Assembly: GCF_012584455.1 (NCBI RefSeq)
Contig: NZ_JABAEB010000002.1
Coordinates: 310,001 to 374,000 of the forward strand
Direction of reading: 5' to 3'
DNA length: 64,000 bases
Source: Shewanella oncorhynchi
Lineage (GTDB): Bacteria > Pseudomonadota > Gammaproteobacteria > Enterobacterales > Shewanellaceae
Shown one piece after another: positions 36,036 to 45,461 of the stretch. Position numbers and translations under genes: made by a program. Numbering within the stretch: position 1 is the first letter of the stretch; each line of letters starts with the position of its first letter. Under the pieces are notes generated by a model. The model made no database searches. It saw nothing but the letters and a program-made list of their open reading frames with translations, and was not told the DNA's origin.

Positions 36036-37409
36036 TTAACGTCCCGGAAATTTCATTCCTGGCGGCATCATACCGCGCATTCCGCGCATCATTTTTTGCA
36101 TGCCGCCCTTAGCAGACATTTTTTTCATCATCTTTTGCATTTGAGTAAACTGTTTCAACAAACGGTTTACATCTTGAATTTGCGTGCCAGAACCAGCTGC
36201 GATGCGACGTTTGCGTGAGCCCTTGATTAAATCAGGGTTCTTACGCTCCTTGGAAGTCATCGAATTAATGATGGCTTCCATTTGGCCTGTCATCTTGCCG
36301 TCTTGGATTTGCGCTAAGGCTTCAGGGGGCAATTGACCGACACCGGGCAGTTTTTCCAGCATATTCATCATGCCGCCCATGTTTTTCATTTGCTGTAACT
36401 GCTCACGGAAATCTTCTAAATCGAAACTGCCACCTTGCTTCACTTTCGAAGCCAGCTTCATGGCCTTTTCTTTATCGACGCCGCGCTCAACTTCTTCGAT
36501 AAGCGATAACACATCGCCCATGCCCAAAATGCGTGAGGCAATACGGTCTGGATGGAATGGCTCTAACGCGTCGGTCTTTTCACCCACACCAAGGAATTTA
36601 ATCGGCTTGCCCGTAATGTGGCGAATCGATAACGCCGCACCACCGCGCGCATCACCATCGACTTTAGTTAAGATAACCCCTGTCAGTGGCAAAGCTTCAT
36701 TAAAGGCCTTAGCGGTGTTTGCCGCATCTTGACCTGTCATAGCATCAACAACGAACAAGGTTTCGATAGGCTTAACCGCTGCGTGTAAGCCTTTGATCTC
36801 GTCCATCATGGCTTCGTCGACATGCAGACGACCCGCGGTATCGAGGATCACCACATCGATAAACTTTAATTTAGCGTGGGCAATCGCCGCTTTCGCAATG
36901 TCGATTGGCTTTTGGCTAACGTCCGATGGGAAAAACTCCACCGCCACTTCTTGCGCTAACGTCTCAAGCTGTTTAATCGCCGCGGGGCGATAAACGTCAG
37001 CACTGACGACTAATACCGATTTTTTATGGCGTTCGCGTAAAAATTTACCCAGTTTGGCCACACTGGTGGTTTTACCCGCACCTTGCAGACCCGCCATCAT
37101 AATCACAGCTGGCGGCTGAGTGGCTAAATCTAGGGCTTCATTCGCCTCGCCCATGGATTTTTCAAGTTCACTTTGAACTATCTTAATAAAGGCTTGGCCA
37201 GGGCTTAAGCTTTTAGAGACTTCTTGGCCTACGGCACGTTCTTTTACGTTATTAACAAATTCGCGCACCACAGGCAGGGCAACATCGGCCTCCAGCAGTG
37301 CCATACGCACTTCGCGCAGGGTTTCCTTAACGTTTTCTTCAGTTAAGCGACCACGGCCACTGATATTTTTCAGTGTGCGTGACAGTCTGTCGGTTAGGTT
37401 CTCAAACAT
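36036..37409 (-). CDS. ffh: Signal recognition particle protein Ffh
   Basis: 457 residues (E. coli 453). NG domain: G1 loop MAGLQGAGKTTSVAKLGKFL, DTAGRLHVDE, TKVDGDARGGAAL. The C-terminal M domain is Met-rich (QQMKNMGGMMNMLEKLPG, then MQKMMKKMSAKGGMQKMMRG) and binds 4.5S RNA and signal sequences. GTPase that targets nascent inner-membrane proteins to FtsY. Single gene with a 217-base gap to rpsP. Confidence 0.97.
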   Translation of the reverse strand: MFENLTDRLSRTLKNISGRGRLTEENVKETLREVRMALLEADVALPVVREFVNNVKERAVGQEVSKSLSPGQAFIKIVQSELEKSMGEANEALDLATQPPAVIMMAGLQGAGKTTSVAKLGKFLRERHKKSVLVVSADVYRPAAIKQLETLAQEVAVEFFPSDVSQKPIDIAKAAIAHAKLKFIDVVILDTAGRLHVDEAMMDEIKGLHAAVKPIETLFVVDAMTGQDAANTAKAFNEALPLTGVILTKVDGDARGGAALSIRHITGKPIKFLGVGEKTDALEPFHPDRIASRILGMGDVLSLIEEVERGVDKEKAMKLASKVKQGGSFDLEDFREQLQQMKNMGGMMNMLEKLPGVGQLPPEALAQIQDGKMTGQMEAIINSMTSKERKNPDLIKGSRKRRIAAGSGTQIQDVNRLLKQFTQMQKMMKKMSAKGGMQKMMRGMRGMMPPGMKFPGR

Positions 37410-37698
37410 CGTCCTGTTCTATACCTTTAAGAATCTCGATTGATGGGCTGTATTATAACGATGCATGCGCATTATGCTACTGCTGCACCCATCTTGATTG
37501 TGGTTAAGTGTTTTACTTGCGCTGAGTCATGTTTTATTGTCGTCGACACACTATTTAACCCTAACAATAAGAATCTGCTAAATTTTGCAACTCATGTCAC
37601 TGCCCATTTGCCGACAGCTCATGTTATTCTAGGGAAAATATTGATCTGTATGCCCCGTTTTTAAGGCACCTTTAACTACACAAATAGGTTAATTACCC

Positions 37699-38487
37699 AT
37701 GGTCATCTTTTCTGCCTCAGCCATGTTTTTTTATTGCATTGCATTGGTACTAGTGACGAGTAGATTGTTTCACCCAGACGGTCCGAATCGCCGTGCTGTC
37801 GCAGGTTTTGCCGCTATTGCGGTTATTTTACATGCCGCAGCATTATCACAAGTGATTTTCACCACAGATGGCCAAAACTTTAGCCTGACGAATGTGATTT
37901 CCTTAGTGAACTGGATTATCGCTTTTACTTTTACGATATTGATGTTCAGGCTGAAGGTCATCGTCGTCGTGCCAGTGGTTTATGCCTGCTCAGTGCTTTC
38001 GGTTGCCCTACTCTGGTTATTGCCGCCTAAATTCATCACGCATTTTGAGCTTTATCCTGAAGTATTAGCCCACGTCGTATTGTCACTCATGGCCTACAGC
38101 GCCCTGATGATTGCCGCCCTATATGCAATACAACTGGCGATGATCCAAAATAAACTGAAGAAAAAACAATTTATGCTGAGCCCTGGCATTCCGCCGCTGA
38201 TGACAGTTGAAAAACAACTTTATCACCTGGTGATTATCGGCGTTATCTTGCTCAGTTTGTCGCTCGCGACTGGTTTTATCTTCCTTGAAGATATGTTCGC
38301 CGATGGTAAAGGTCATAAGGCAATTCTGTCGATAATGGCTTGGTTTGTATACATTACTATGCTGTGGCAACAGTATTGGGTCGGTTGTAAAATTCGTACC
38401 GCAGTCATTTACACTCTGACTGGCGCATCCTTACTTTCGCTCGCATATTTTGGCGCGCGCATTGTCAAAGAGTTAATCCTCAACTAA
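37699..38487 (+). CDS. ypjD: CcsA-like cytochrome c assembly family membrane protein (YpjD)
   Basis: 262 residues with about eight hydrophobic segments. The order (N-terminal helix, HAAALSQVIFT, then VLSLMAYSALMIAALYAIQL, with YHLVIIGVILLSLSLATGFI and the final SIMAWFVYITMLWQQYW) fits the CcsA/HemX-like family that includes E. coli YpjD. The WxWD haem motif of true CcsA is not evident, so it may have a different role. Divergent from ffh, as in E. coli, and followed by corC. No ribosome site is convincing. Confidence 0.85.
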   Translation: MVIFSASAMFFYCIALVLVTSRLFHPDGPNRRAVAGFAAIAVILHAAALSQVIFTTDGQNFSLTNVISLVNWIIAFTFTILMFRLKVIVVVPVVYACSVLSVALLWLLPPKFITHFELYPEVLAHVVLSLMAYSALMIAALYAIQLAMIQNKLKKKQFMLSPGIPPLMTVEKQLYHLVIIGVILLSLSLATGFIFLEDMFADGKGHKAILSIMAWFVYITMLWQQYWVGCKIRTAVIYTLTGASLLSLAYFGARIVKELILN

Positions 38488-38493
38488 ACATTT

Positions 38494-38540
38494 AAGTCGG
38501 CTGGGGCAGTTATTGCTGCGGCCGACTTGACACTTTTTTT
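38494..38540 (+). terminator. Terminator between ypjD and corC
   Basis: AAGTCGGC (38494-38501) pairs with GCCGACTT (38521-38528), with an inner GCAG/CTGC stem, followed by an eight-base T-run (38533-38540). Transcription through it into corC may be partial. Confidence 0.8.
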
Positions 38541-38586
38541 AAATGTCGGTATTTACTTAAGTTTACTGGCCACATTGGAGCCTTTT

Positions 38587-39861
38587 TTGGACGCTATATC
38601 GACAAGCGCACTCCTGATAGTTTTACTAGTGCTTATCCTATTCTCTGCCTATTTTTCAGGCTCAGAAACCGCAATGATGACTCTAAACCGTTACCGTCTA
38701 CGCCACTTAGCCAACAATGGCCATAAAGGGGCGATTAGAGCCTTGAAGTTACTTGAGCGTCCTGACCGTTTGATTGGATTGATCTTAATTGGCAATAACT
38801 TAGTCAATATTTCCGCATCGGCTATTGCGACTATCATTGGTATGCGTCTTTGGGGCGACTTAGGGGTCGCTGTTGCAACTGGCGTGCTTACGTTAGTCGT
38901 GCTCGTTTTTGCTGAAGTCACGCCAAAAACCATCGCCGCGCTAAATCCTGAGCGTATTGCTTTTCCCTCTAGCATATTGCTACTTATACTTTCCTCTACC
39001 TTTGCCTATGTTGTCTCAAGCGTTAATTTAATAACCACAGGTATCTTACGTTTGATGGGGATAAAAACCGTTAATAGTAGCGATGCACTAAGCCAAGAAG
39101 AGTTGCGCACTGTGGTACATGAGGCAGGGGCACTCATCCCCCGACGCCACCAAGAAATGCTGTTATCTATCTTGGATTTAGAGAAAGTCACCGTTGAAGA
39201 TATTATGGTGCCACGCTCAGATATCTACGGAATTAACGTCAATGATGAATTTAAGGTTATCAATCGTCAGGTGATCCAAAGTCCACATACCCGAGTGTTA
39301 GTGTATCGCGACACCATAGACGATGCAGTGGGCTTTATTCATCTACGCGATGCCCTGCGCCTCCAATCTAAAGAGCAATTTAGCAAGTCATCTTTGCTAC
39401 GTGCAGTGAAAGAACTCTACTTTGTGCCAGAAGGTACGCCACTCAATGTGCAGCTAGCTAACTTCCAACAAAATAAAGAGCGCATCGGCTTAGTCGTTGA
39501 TGAATATGGTGATATTCAAGGTCTAGTAACACTCGAAGATATTCTCGAAGAGATTGTCGGCGACTTTACCACTTCTATGTTGACCACCCCGAGTGAAGAC
39601 ATTAAGGTCCAGCAAGATGGCAGCTACTTAGTTGATGCGGGCATTACGATCCGCGATTTGAATAAAGAAATGAAGTGGAACTTTCCCACCGATGGCCCTA
39701 AAACCCTCAATGGTCTGATTCTGGAGTATCTGGAGGAAATTCCTTCTGCGAATACTAGTTTACGTTTAGCAGGTTATCCACTAGAGATAATTGATGTGTC
39801 AGAAAATATGATTAATACAGTGAGAATTATCCCGCTGTATTATCATCCCCCCAGAGTTTAA
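38587..39861 (+). CDS. CorC/HlyC-family transporter with DUF21 and CBS domains
   Basis: 424 residues from TTG 38587, which has GGAG six bases upstream and aligns with the E. coli YfjD start. A longer frame from 38527 lies inside a terminator stem and is rejected. N-terminal DUF21 membrane domain (SAYFSGSETAMMTLNRYRLR, LVLVFAEVTPKTIAAL), two CBS domains (VEDIMVPRSDIYGINVND, GLVVDEYGDIQGLVTLEDIL) and a CorC_HlyC C-terminus (PTDGPKTLNGLILEYLEEIP). Members are linked to magnesium and cobalt efflux or resistance. Order ypjD-corC is conserved with E. coli. Confidence 0.9.
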   Translation: MDAISTSALLIVLLVLILFSAYFSGSETAMMTLNRYRLRHLANNGHKGAIRALKLLERPDRLIGLILIGNNLVNISASAIATIIGMRLWGDLGVAVATGVLTLVVLVFAEVTPKTIAALNPERIAFPSSILLLILSSTFAYVVSSVNLITTGILRLMGIKTVNSSDALSQEELRTVVHEAGALIPRRHQEMLLSILDLEKVTVEDIMVPRSDIYGINVNDEFKVINRQVIQSPHTRVLVYRDTIDDAVGFIHLRDALRLQSKEQFSKSSLLRAVKELYFVPEGTPLNVQLANFQQNKERIGLVVDEYGDIQGLVTLEDILEEIVGDFTTSMLTTPSEDIKVQQDGSYLVDAGITIRDLNKEMKWNFPTDGPKTLNGLILEYLEEIPSANTSLRLAGYPLEIIDVSENMINTVRIIPLYYHPPRV

Positions 39862-39880
39862 TCCTCAATTTTGAGCATAA

Positions 39881-39919
39881 AAATTGGCCGAACCACACAA
39901 GTTAAGATGTGGTCCGGCC
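39881..39919 (-). terminator. Terminator after the Mpo1-like gene
   Basis: GGCCG-A-ACCACA (39886-39897) pairs with TGTGGT-C-CGGCC (39908-39919). On the minus strand it is followed by AATTTTTATG, so it serves the DUF962 gene; the plus strand has no T-run. Confidence 0.65.
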
Positions 39920-40001
39920 GACGATTTCCTCCAAGCGATGATGCCCCCCGAACTATACCTTTAGTGCTAATCTATCTACTCTAATTCACTATCTAGCCAA
40001 G

Positions 40002-40526
40002 CTAAGCAGACTTTTTCGCCTCAAGTATACGACGCTTCTCAAGCGCCATTGGCGTTATCTGGGCATTCAGCGCCTTTTCTAAGCCCAACATAAAATACAC
40101 TTCCGCCATTAAGAAAAATGGCCCAATTAATAACTGATTTAAGTCATCCACAAAGGCAGGCTTGGCTTTTTCATATTGATGGCCAATTAGCTGGAACACC
40201 CAGCCCACCACAAATACTCCAAGGGCAAGCCAAGTGGCACCGGCGATATGCGCCGCCCATTCAGTCGTGAACAGCACAGGAACCATAAATAATATGAGCC
40301 CCATTGAAAGCCTTAAGTGTAAACGGACATAATAGGCCAATACGAATATACCGACTATCACAGCTAAACTTGTCTCTCCCATACTGCCCAGCGGAATACG
40401 CACTGTGGCCAACAACAGGAAAGCAGACCAAATAATCAGTGGGATGCCAATAAAATGGGTCTGAATATTACGCTGATTTAAATGCACACTTTTGTAGGTC
40501 GATAACTGCTCTGCGGCGGATTTCAT
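40002..40526 (-). CDS. Mpo1-like (DUF962) membrane protein
   Basis: 174 residues from ATG 40526, with GAGG eight bases upstream; the longer frame to 40589 is discounted. It has the family pattern YKSVHLNQRNIQTHFIGIPL with three conserved His, then four hydrophobic segments, including VVGWVFQLIGHQYEKAKPA with a further His and a final LIGPFFLMAEVYFML. Yeast Mpo1 is a 2-hydroxy fatty acid dioxygenase; the bacterial function is not shown. Its own terminator follows and it is separated from acpS by another. Confidence 0.8.
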   Translation of the reverse strand: MKSAAEQLSTYKSVHLNQRNIQTHFIGIPLIIWSAFLLLATVRIPLGSMGETSLAVIVGIFVLAYYVRLHLRLSMGLILFMVPVLFTTEWAAHIAGATWLALGVFVVGWVFQLIGHQYEKAKPAFVDDLNQLLIGPFFLMAEVYFMLGLEKALNAQITPMALEKRRILEAKKSA

Positions 40527-40682
40527 GTCGGGTTCCTCTTCATTTGCCCCTGCTTTTACGTGCGCCAAATTGAGCGACGCGCAAGCCATAAACTAACGTA
40601 AAACAATTAAGCTGAACAGTAAAAGTAAATAAATTGTTGCACTCACTGATTTGGCACTGATTTGGATACCCATCCAGAAATG

Positions 40683-40710
40683 AAAAAAGGAACCCTAAGG
40701 TTCCTTTTTT
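40683..40710. terminator. Bidirectional terminator after acpS
   Basis: AAAAAAGGAACC-CTAA-GGTTCCTTTTTT: a 12-bp stem with A and T ends. It closes the minus-strand lepB-acpS transcript. Confidence 0.9.
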
Positions 40711-40735
40711 ACCACCAACAGACGCAAACTCGGGT

Positions 40736-41119
40736 TTATTGAGACTCTATGATTACCGTCGCAATCGCATAGGATTTTTCATCGGCAATAGAGATATGCC
40801 CAACCGTCGCTTTAAGCTGCTGTAAACGCGTCAGCGCCCCCTCGGTAAAGTGAATCGTCGGTGCACCATCCTCATTGTTGCCAATGTGAATATGCTGAAA
40901 CGACACACCGCGGCCAATACCCGTACCGAGAGCTTTGGCTGCGGCCTCTTTTGCCGCAAAACGCTTGGCAAGATAACGACTTGGCTGACTATGGGCAGTA
41001 TAAATGGCCAACTCAGACTCGGTCAGCACTCGTTTAGCGAGCTTGTCACCTGCGCGCGCCACATGCACCTGAATACGCTCAATCTCGACGATATCTGTGC
41101 CTAGGCCGACAATCGCCAT
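40736..41119 (-). CDS. acpS: Holo-[acyl-carrier-protein] synthase
   Basis: 127 residues. It moves 4'-phosphopantetheine from CoA to apo-ACP. Mg2+ ligand Asp9 is in [16 protein letters not shown], and RFAAKEAAAKALGTGIGRGV has the conserved Glu and Lys. The start overlaps the pdxJ stop by one base (TAATG). Last gene of the lepB-rnc-era-recO-pdxJ-acpS order, as in E. coli, followed by a terminator. Confidence 0.95.
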   Translation of the reverse strand: MAIVGLGTDIVEIERIQVHVARAGDKLAKRVLTESELAIYTAHSQPSRYLAKRFAAKEAAAKALGTGIGRGVSFQHIHIGNNEDGAPTIHFTEGALTRLQQLKATVGHISIADEKSYAIATVIIESQ

Positions 41120-41856
41120 TATTCGCCTCGACGACCTTCAAGCATTAACACTTTCATGTCTTTCACTGCTGTCGCTAAACCATCAATAGCGGCACGTGCG
41201 ACAATCGCATGGCCGATATTAAGTTCATATAACTCAGGAATCGCCGCGATGGGTTTCACGTTGTGATAATGCAAACCATGACCCGCGTTAACCACTAAAC
41301 CTTTGCCATGGGCGTATTTTGCCATTTCGCTAATACGCGCTAACTCAGTGGCTTCTTCTGCTTCCGTTTTAGCATCGGCATAACAGCCCGTATGAATTTC
41401 AATAAGCGGTGCGCCAGAGGCAACAGCGGCATCAATTTGAGTTTTATCGGCATCGATAAATAAGGAGACTTGAATACCCTCAGCAGCTAAACGAGTCACT
41501 GCAGCAGTGATTTTATCTAACTGCCCCGCTACATCTAAACCGCCTTCAGTGGTGACTTCTTGACGTTTTTCTGGCACTAAACAGACATAGGTCGGCTTAA
41601 TTTCACAGGCGATGTTAAGCATTTCTTCGGTCACAGCGCATTCAAAATTCATGCGGGTTTTCAAGGTTTTTGCCAACAGATATACATCGCGGTCTATGAT
41701 ATGGCGTCTGTCTTCACGCAAATGGATAGTGATGCCATCGGCGCCAGCATGTTCAGCAACGGCAGCAGCATGCACAGGATCAGGATAACTGGTGCCACGG
41801 GCTTGGCGCAGAGTAGCAATATGGTCGATATTCACGCCCAATAAGATACGGCTCAT
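41119..41856 (-). CDS. pdxJ: Pyridoxine 5'-phosphate synthase
   Basis: 245 residues, a TIM barrel that joins 1-deoxyxylulose 5-phosphate to aminoacetone phosphate to give PNP. Conserved segments: [78 protein letters not shown]. Overlaps acpS by one base. 70 bases separate it from recO upstream. Confidence 0.96.
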   Translation of the reverse strand: MSRILLGVNIDHIATLRQARGTSYPDPVHAAAVAEHAGADGITIHLREDRRHIIDRDVYLLAKTLKTRMNFECAVTEEMLNIACEIKPTYVCLVPEKRQEVTTEGGLDVAGQLDKITAAVTRLAAEGIQVSLFIDADKTQIDAAVASGAPLIEIHTGCYADAKTEAEEATELARISEMAKYAHGKGLVVNAGHGLHYHNVKPIAAIPELYELNIGHAIVARAAIDGLATAVKDMKVLMLEGRRGE

Positions 41857-41926
41857 CGGGAACTCCTTAATGTTTAACGCTGATATTGCGGCCTATTGTA
41901 CTTAGGCTCACGCTAAAAAACAGGAG

Positions 41927-42637
41927 CTAGGGCGAATTATTCCCATCAATCTTAGTTGGCACGGCAGTGCTGACGAACAATTGTCGACTCAACAAAGGTT
42001 TAGTCCCGAGTAATGGCGTTAACAGGGAGCGCATCAACAACTTAGCGCTCAAAAAATGTGCTTCGGTGAGCTGGTTATCGTTAAGCGCCGTCAACATGGC
42101 GCCTTGATAGGCATTGCGAGCACGGGAGTTGAGTACAAATTGAAAACCTAACTCAGGCACGAGCTGGTAATAATAGTCAGGCACGAGTGTTTCACCTTGA
42201 GTATCGCGGCTAAGAGAAGGCATAAAACCTAATTCCCGCAGCAAGGCAAGCTCAATATAACGCAGTTGGGATTGGCAAAACTTCGCGGCAAGGCCGACTA
42301 AGGCTTGATGATAAATGAGGAACAACTCTTCGGCATTGTGCTGTACAGACAAAGTGCGAACCAATAACTCATTGATATACATGCCAGCAAACAAGCTTTG
42401 ACCAGAAAGAGGCACAGCAGGCGCAGCGGCTTCGACTTGAGTTAAGGTTTTTAATTCAGACTTACCGCTAAATTCGAAGATCAGCGGTTGAAAGGGCTGG
42501 AGAATACTCTTGATAGAGCGCTTACCGCTGCCGGTTCGGGCAACCACATCAACCCGTCCAATGCCGTCAACTAACAGGTTAACTAAGACACTGGACTCTC
42601 GATATGGGCGATGATGTAAAACGTAACCACGTTTCAT
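41927..42637 (-). CDS. recO: DNA repair protein RecO
   Basis: 236 residues. Helps RecR and RecF load RecA onto SSB-coated DNA. The N-terminal OB domain is MKRGYVLHHRPYRESSVLV, then RVDVVARTGSGKRSIKSIL, and a helical C-terminal domain (LLRELGFMPSLSRDT) follows. The Zn-binding cysteine cluster of some RecO proteins is not seen, as in E. coli. 28 bases after era. Confidence 0.93.
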   Translation of the reverse strand: MKRGYVLHHRPYRESSVLVNLLVDGIGRVDVVARTGSGKRSIKSILQPFQPLIFEFSGKSELKTLTQVEAAAPAVPLSGQSLFAGMYINELLVRTLSVQHNAEELFLIYHQALVGLAAKFCQSQLRYIELALLRELGFMPSLSRDTQGETLVPDYYYQLVPELGFQFVLNSRARNAYQGAMLTALNDNQLTEAHFLSAKLLMRSLLTPLLGTKPLLSRQLFVSTAVPTKIDGNNSP

Positions 42638-42665
42638 CGGTAAGCGCGCTCGCTGAAATTAATGC

Positions 42666-43682
42666 TTAATCGTCGCCGTAACCTAAGCTACGCAAGGCGC
42701 GTTCATCATCGGCCCAACCGGATTTCACTTTCACCCACACTTCGAGGAAAACTTTATTATCAAACAAGGTCTCCATGTCTAAGCGAGCTTGAGTTGCGAT
42801 AGTACGAATACGTTCGCCCTTGCTACCAATCACCATACGTTTTTGACCTTCACGCTCAACAAGGATCAGGGCATTGATTTGATAAACGCCATTTTCCATC
42901 ATCTTGAACTGTTCAATCTCAACTGTCGCATCATAGGGTAATTCATCACCTAAGAAGCGCATCAGTTTTTCACGCACAATTTCCGACGCCATAAAACGTT
43001 GCGAACGGTCGGTAACATAGTCTTCAGGGAAGAAGAAAGGTCCTTCAGGAATAGACGCCGCCGCCAGCTCTAAAATGCGCTTAACGTTGGTACCTTTACT
43101 GGCTGAAATCGGCAAAATTTCATCGAAAGGATATTTTTTGGCGACTTCTTCCAAATACGGGAATAGCGATTCTTTGTCTTTGATATTGTCGACTTTGTTG
43201 ATCGCCAGAATTGTCTGACGCTCTTCACCGCCACGGCGTAATTTACTCAACACCATCTCATCATCGGCGGTCCACGTCATGCCATCAACCACGAAAATCA
43301 CCATAGCCACATCGGCAAGCGAACTGGCAGCTGCGCGGTTCATCAGGCGGTTAATCGCCCGCTGCTCTTCTATGTGTAAACCTGGTGTATCGATGAACAC
43401 AATTTGCTTCGGACCATCGGTATGAATACCCATGATACGGTGGCGCGTTGTTTGTGGCTTTTTAGAAGTAATACTTACCTTCTGACCAAGCAAACGGTTG
43501 ATTAACGTTGATTTACCGACGTTAGGGCGACCAATGATCGCCACCATGCCGCAATAAGTGACATCGTATTGGGCCGACGGCGTTGGCGCGGCCGCATTCA
43601 TCCTTGCCAGTAATTCATCTAAACTCGGCTCAGTTGCCGCTTTTGCAGCATCGATACCTGACAAGTCTGTTTTTTTGGTCAT
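42666..43682 (-). CDS. era: GTPase Era
   Basis: GTPase that binds 16S rRNA and supports 30S maturation. G1 is [21 protein letters not shown]3 DTPGLH, G4 NKVD, and G5 SASKG; the C-terminal KH domain includes [20 protein letters not shown]. At 338 residues it exceeds E. coli Era (301), with an extra N-terminal stretch of about 35 residues (rich in Ala, Thr and Pro) before the G domain. The start overlaps the rnc stop by four bases. Confidence 0.96.
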   Translation of the reverse strand: MTKKTDLSGIDAAKAATEPSLDELLARMNAAAPTPSAQYDVTYCGMVAIIGRPNVGKSTLINRLLGQKVSITSKKPQTTRHRIMGIHTDGPKQIVFIDTPGLHIEEQRAINRLMNRAAASSLADVAMVIFVVDGMTWTADDEMVLSKLRRGGEERQTILAINKVDNIKDKESLFPYLEEVAKKYPFDEILPISASKGTNVKRILELAAASIPEGPFFFPEDYVTDRSQRFMASEIVREKLMRFLGDELPYDATVEIEQFKMMENGVYQINALILVEREGQKRMVIGSKGERIRTIATQARLDMETLFDNKVFLEVWVKVKSGWADDERALRSLGYGDD

Positions 43683-44359
43683 TTCTTTAGTAACTCCAAT
43701 ACTTGAGCGGCCGCGATTTGCTCGGCTTTGCGGCGTGAACTCGCCACACCAATGACGCTTTGGCTCAAGTCTTCAATACGACATTCAACGGTAAATGTCT
43801 GATCGTGGGCATCGCCTTCTATGTTGATTACTTGGTAATCAGGCAGCGGCTTTTTAAACCCTTGTAAATGTTCTTGCAGTAATGTCTTAGCGTCTTTCTG
43901 ACTGATCCCAGGTTGGATTTCGGCCAAACGCTCGGCATACCATTTCAACAGTAATGCACGGCAAACTTCGAGATCGGAATCAAGGTAAACGGCGCCAATA
44001 ATGGCTTCAACTGCATCGGCAAGAATCGACTCGCGTCTAAATCCGCCACTTTTCAACTCGCCAGGACCGAGATATAAATAATCGCCGAGCTTAAACTCTT
44101 GGGCGATGATAGTTAAGGTATCACCGCGAACTAAGGTGGCACGCATCCGGCTTAAATCGCCTTCGGTTGCCTTCGGAAACTGATGATACAAAGCATCAGA
44201 AATCACGATAGATAAAATTGAATCACCTAAAAACTCTAAGCGCTCATTATGCTTATTTGCCGCACTTCTGTGGGTCAGCGCTTGAGTCAAAAGCTCAATA
44301 TTCTTGAACTCATAACCTAAGGTACGACACAAACGTGGCAAATTTTTAATCGGTTCCAT
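43679..44359 (-). CDS. rnc: Ribonuclease III
   Basis: 226 residues from ATG 44359, the same length as E. coli; the in-frame GTG at 44374 lies inside the ribosome site (AGGTGGA). Catalytic motif [13 protein letters not shown], then [20 protein letters not shown] with further acidic residues. The C-terminal dsRNA-binding domain ends [16 protein letters not shown]. It cuts rRNA precursors and other structured RNAs. Directly follows lepB and overlaps era by four bases. Confidence 0.96.
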   Translation of the reverse strand: MEPIKNLPRLCRTLGYEFKNIELLTQALTHRSAANKHNERLEFLGDSILSIVISDALYHQFPKATEGDLSRMRATLVRGDTLTIIAQEFKLGDYLYLGPGELKSGGFRRESILADAVEAIIGAVYLDSDLEVCRALLLKWYAERLAEIQPGISQKDAKTLLQEHLQGFKKPLPDYQVINIEGDAHDQTFTVECRIEDLSQSVIGVASSRRKAEQIAAAQVLELLKK

Positions 44360-44360
44360 G

Positions 44361-45278
44361 CTATTTAATTCCACCTACACGCTCAAAACGCACACCGCTA
44401 GGCACCCAAGTTGGGAGGAAGTCGGCTTTTGAACGGTCAAATTCAAAACTAATCCAAATCGCTACCGCTTTACCAACAAGGTTCTCTTCTGGCACAAAGC
44501 CCCAGAAACGACTGTCGGTACTGTTATCGCGGTTATCACCCATGGCAAAGTAATGGCCTTCTGGCACTAAAAATTCACCCGCGGGTAAATTACCTTCGCG
44601 CTTAAAATACCCCAGCATGTCAGGTCGACTTGGGTTGATCAAGATATCGTGGGCGACATCACCCAATTCCTCTTTATAACGCAGCAACGGCACACCATCT
44701 TGGCTGTAATCACCACGACTGATCTCAGTGCGGGCGATAACTTGCGGTTCTGGGCAAGCTGTTTGCTCAACGCCACAGGCCTTCTGGATCATCAACTGCT
44801 TGTTACGGTAAATAATTCTATCACCCGGTAAACCGACAACACGTTTGATGTAGTCAATTTGCGGATTTTCAGGATATTTAAATACCACCACATCACCGCG
44901 TTTGGGCTCACCAGTTTCAACCAGTTTAGTGCGCCATACGGGATCTTTAAGCCCATAACTAAATTTTTCCACCAGAATGAAGTCGCCCACTAAGAGGGTT
45001 GGCATCATAGAACCCGATGGGATTTGAAATGGCTCATAAATGAATGAACGTAGGATCAACACAAAGGCAATCACAGGGAAGATAGAATGCGCGGTTTCGA
45101 CTATGGTCGACTCACGAATGATTTGGTACTCAGCTTCTTCAGTTAAATTCGCTTGTGATGCCTTTGCTAACGCTAAACTCTCACGACGCTTTGGGGCGAA
45201 AACGAGCACATCGACTAACCAAATAAGTCCTGAGATCAGGGTGATTAGCACTAGAATAATGGAAAAATACGCTGCCAT
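44361..45278 (-). CDS. lepB: Signal peptidase I
   Basis: 305 residues. Two N-terminal membrane helices ([20 protein letters not shown], then [10 protein letters not shown]-like near 65-82), then the periplasmic catalytic domain: nucleophile Ser90 in [17 protein letters not shown], general base Lys145 in [13 protein letters not shown], and [17 protein letters not shown]. It cleaves exported-protein signal peptides. Next gene rnc starts two bases after its stop codon. Confidence 0.96.
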   Translation of the reverse strand: MAAYFSIILVLITLISGLIWLVDVLVFAPKRRESLALAKASQANLTEEAEYQIIRESTIVETAHSIFPVIAFVLILRSFIYEPFQIPSGSMMPTLLVGDFILVEKFSYGLKDPVWRTKLVETGEPKRGDVVVFKYPENPQIDYIKRVVGLPGDRIIYRNKQLMIQKACGVEQTACPEPQVIARTEISRGDYSQDGVPLLRYKEELGDVAHDILINPSRPDMLGYFKREGNLPAGEFLVPEGHYFAMGDNRDNSTDSRFWGFVPEENLVGKAVAIWISFEFDRSKADFLPTWVPSGVRFERVGGIK

Positions 45279-45406
45279 TGCTTATTGAACTCCTGCCTTA
45301 AAAATAATTAAAGGTGCCTAACTCAGCGAATATCATACTTTAGTTAACTTACCGTATTCGACCTTGGTAAACCAAAGTGATAAACCAATGCGATAACCTA
45401 ACTAAA

Positions 45407-45425
45407 GCGCCGCAAACAGCGGCGC
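45407..45425 (-). terminator. GC-rich hairpin after lepA
   Basis: GCGCCGC-AAACA-GCGGCGC, lying 37 bases after the lepA stop on the minus strand, followed by TTTAGTTAG. The stem is strong but the T-run is short, so partial readthrough into lepB is likely. Confidence 0.5.
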
Positions 45426-45461
45426 AATAGTCAACTAAATTGTCACTTCTTATGCTAACGA

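Noticed and set aside
37440-37664. 74-codon plus-strand ORF between ffh and ypjD
   Set aside because: No ribosome site, no family and a composition unlike protein; it is most likely a chance ORF in the divergent promoter region.
38527-38586. Upstream extension of the corC-like gene
   Set aside because: The first codon lies inside a terminator stem and the alignment with YfjD starts at the TTG at 38587.
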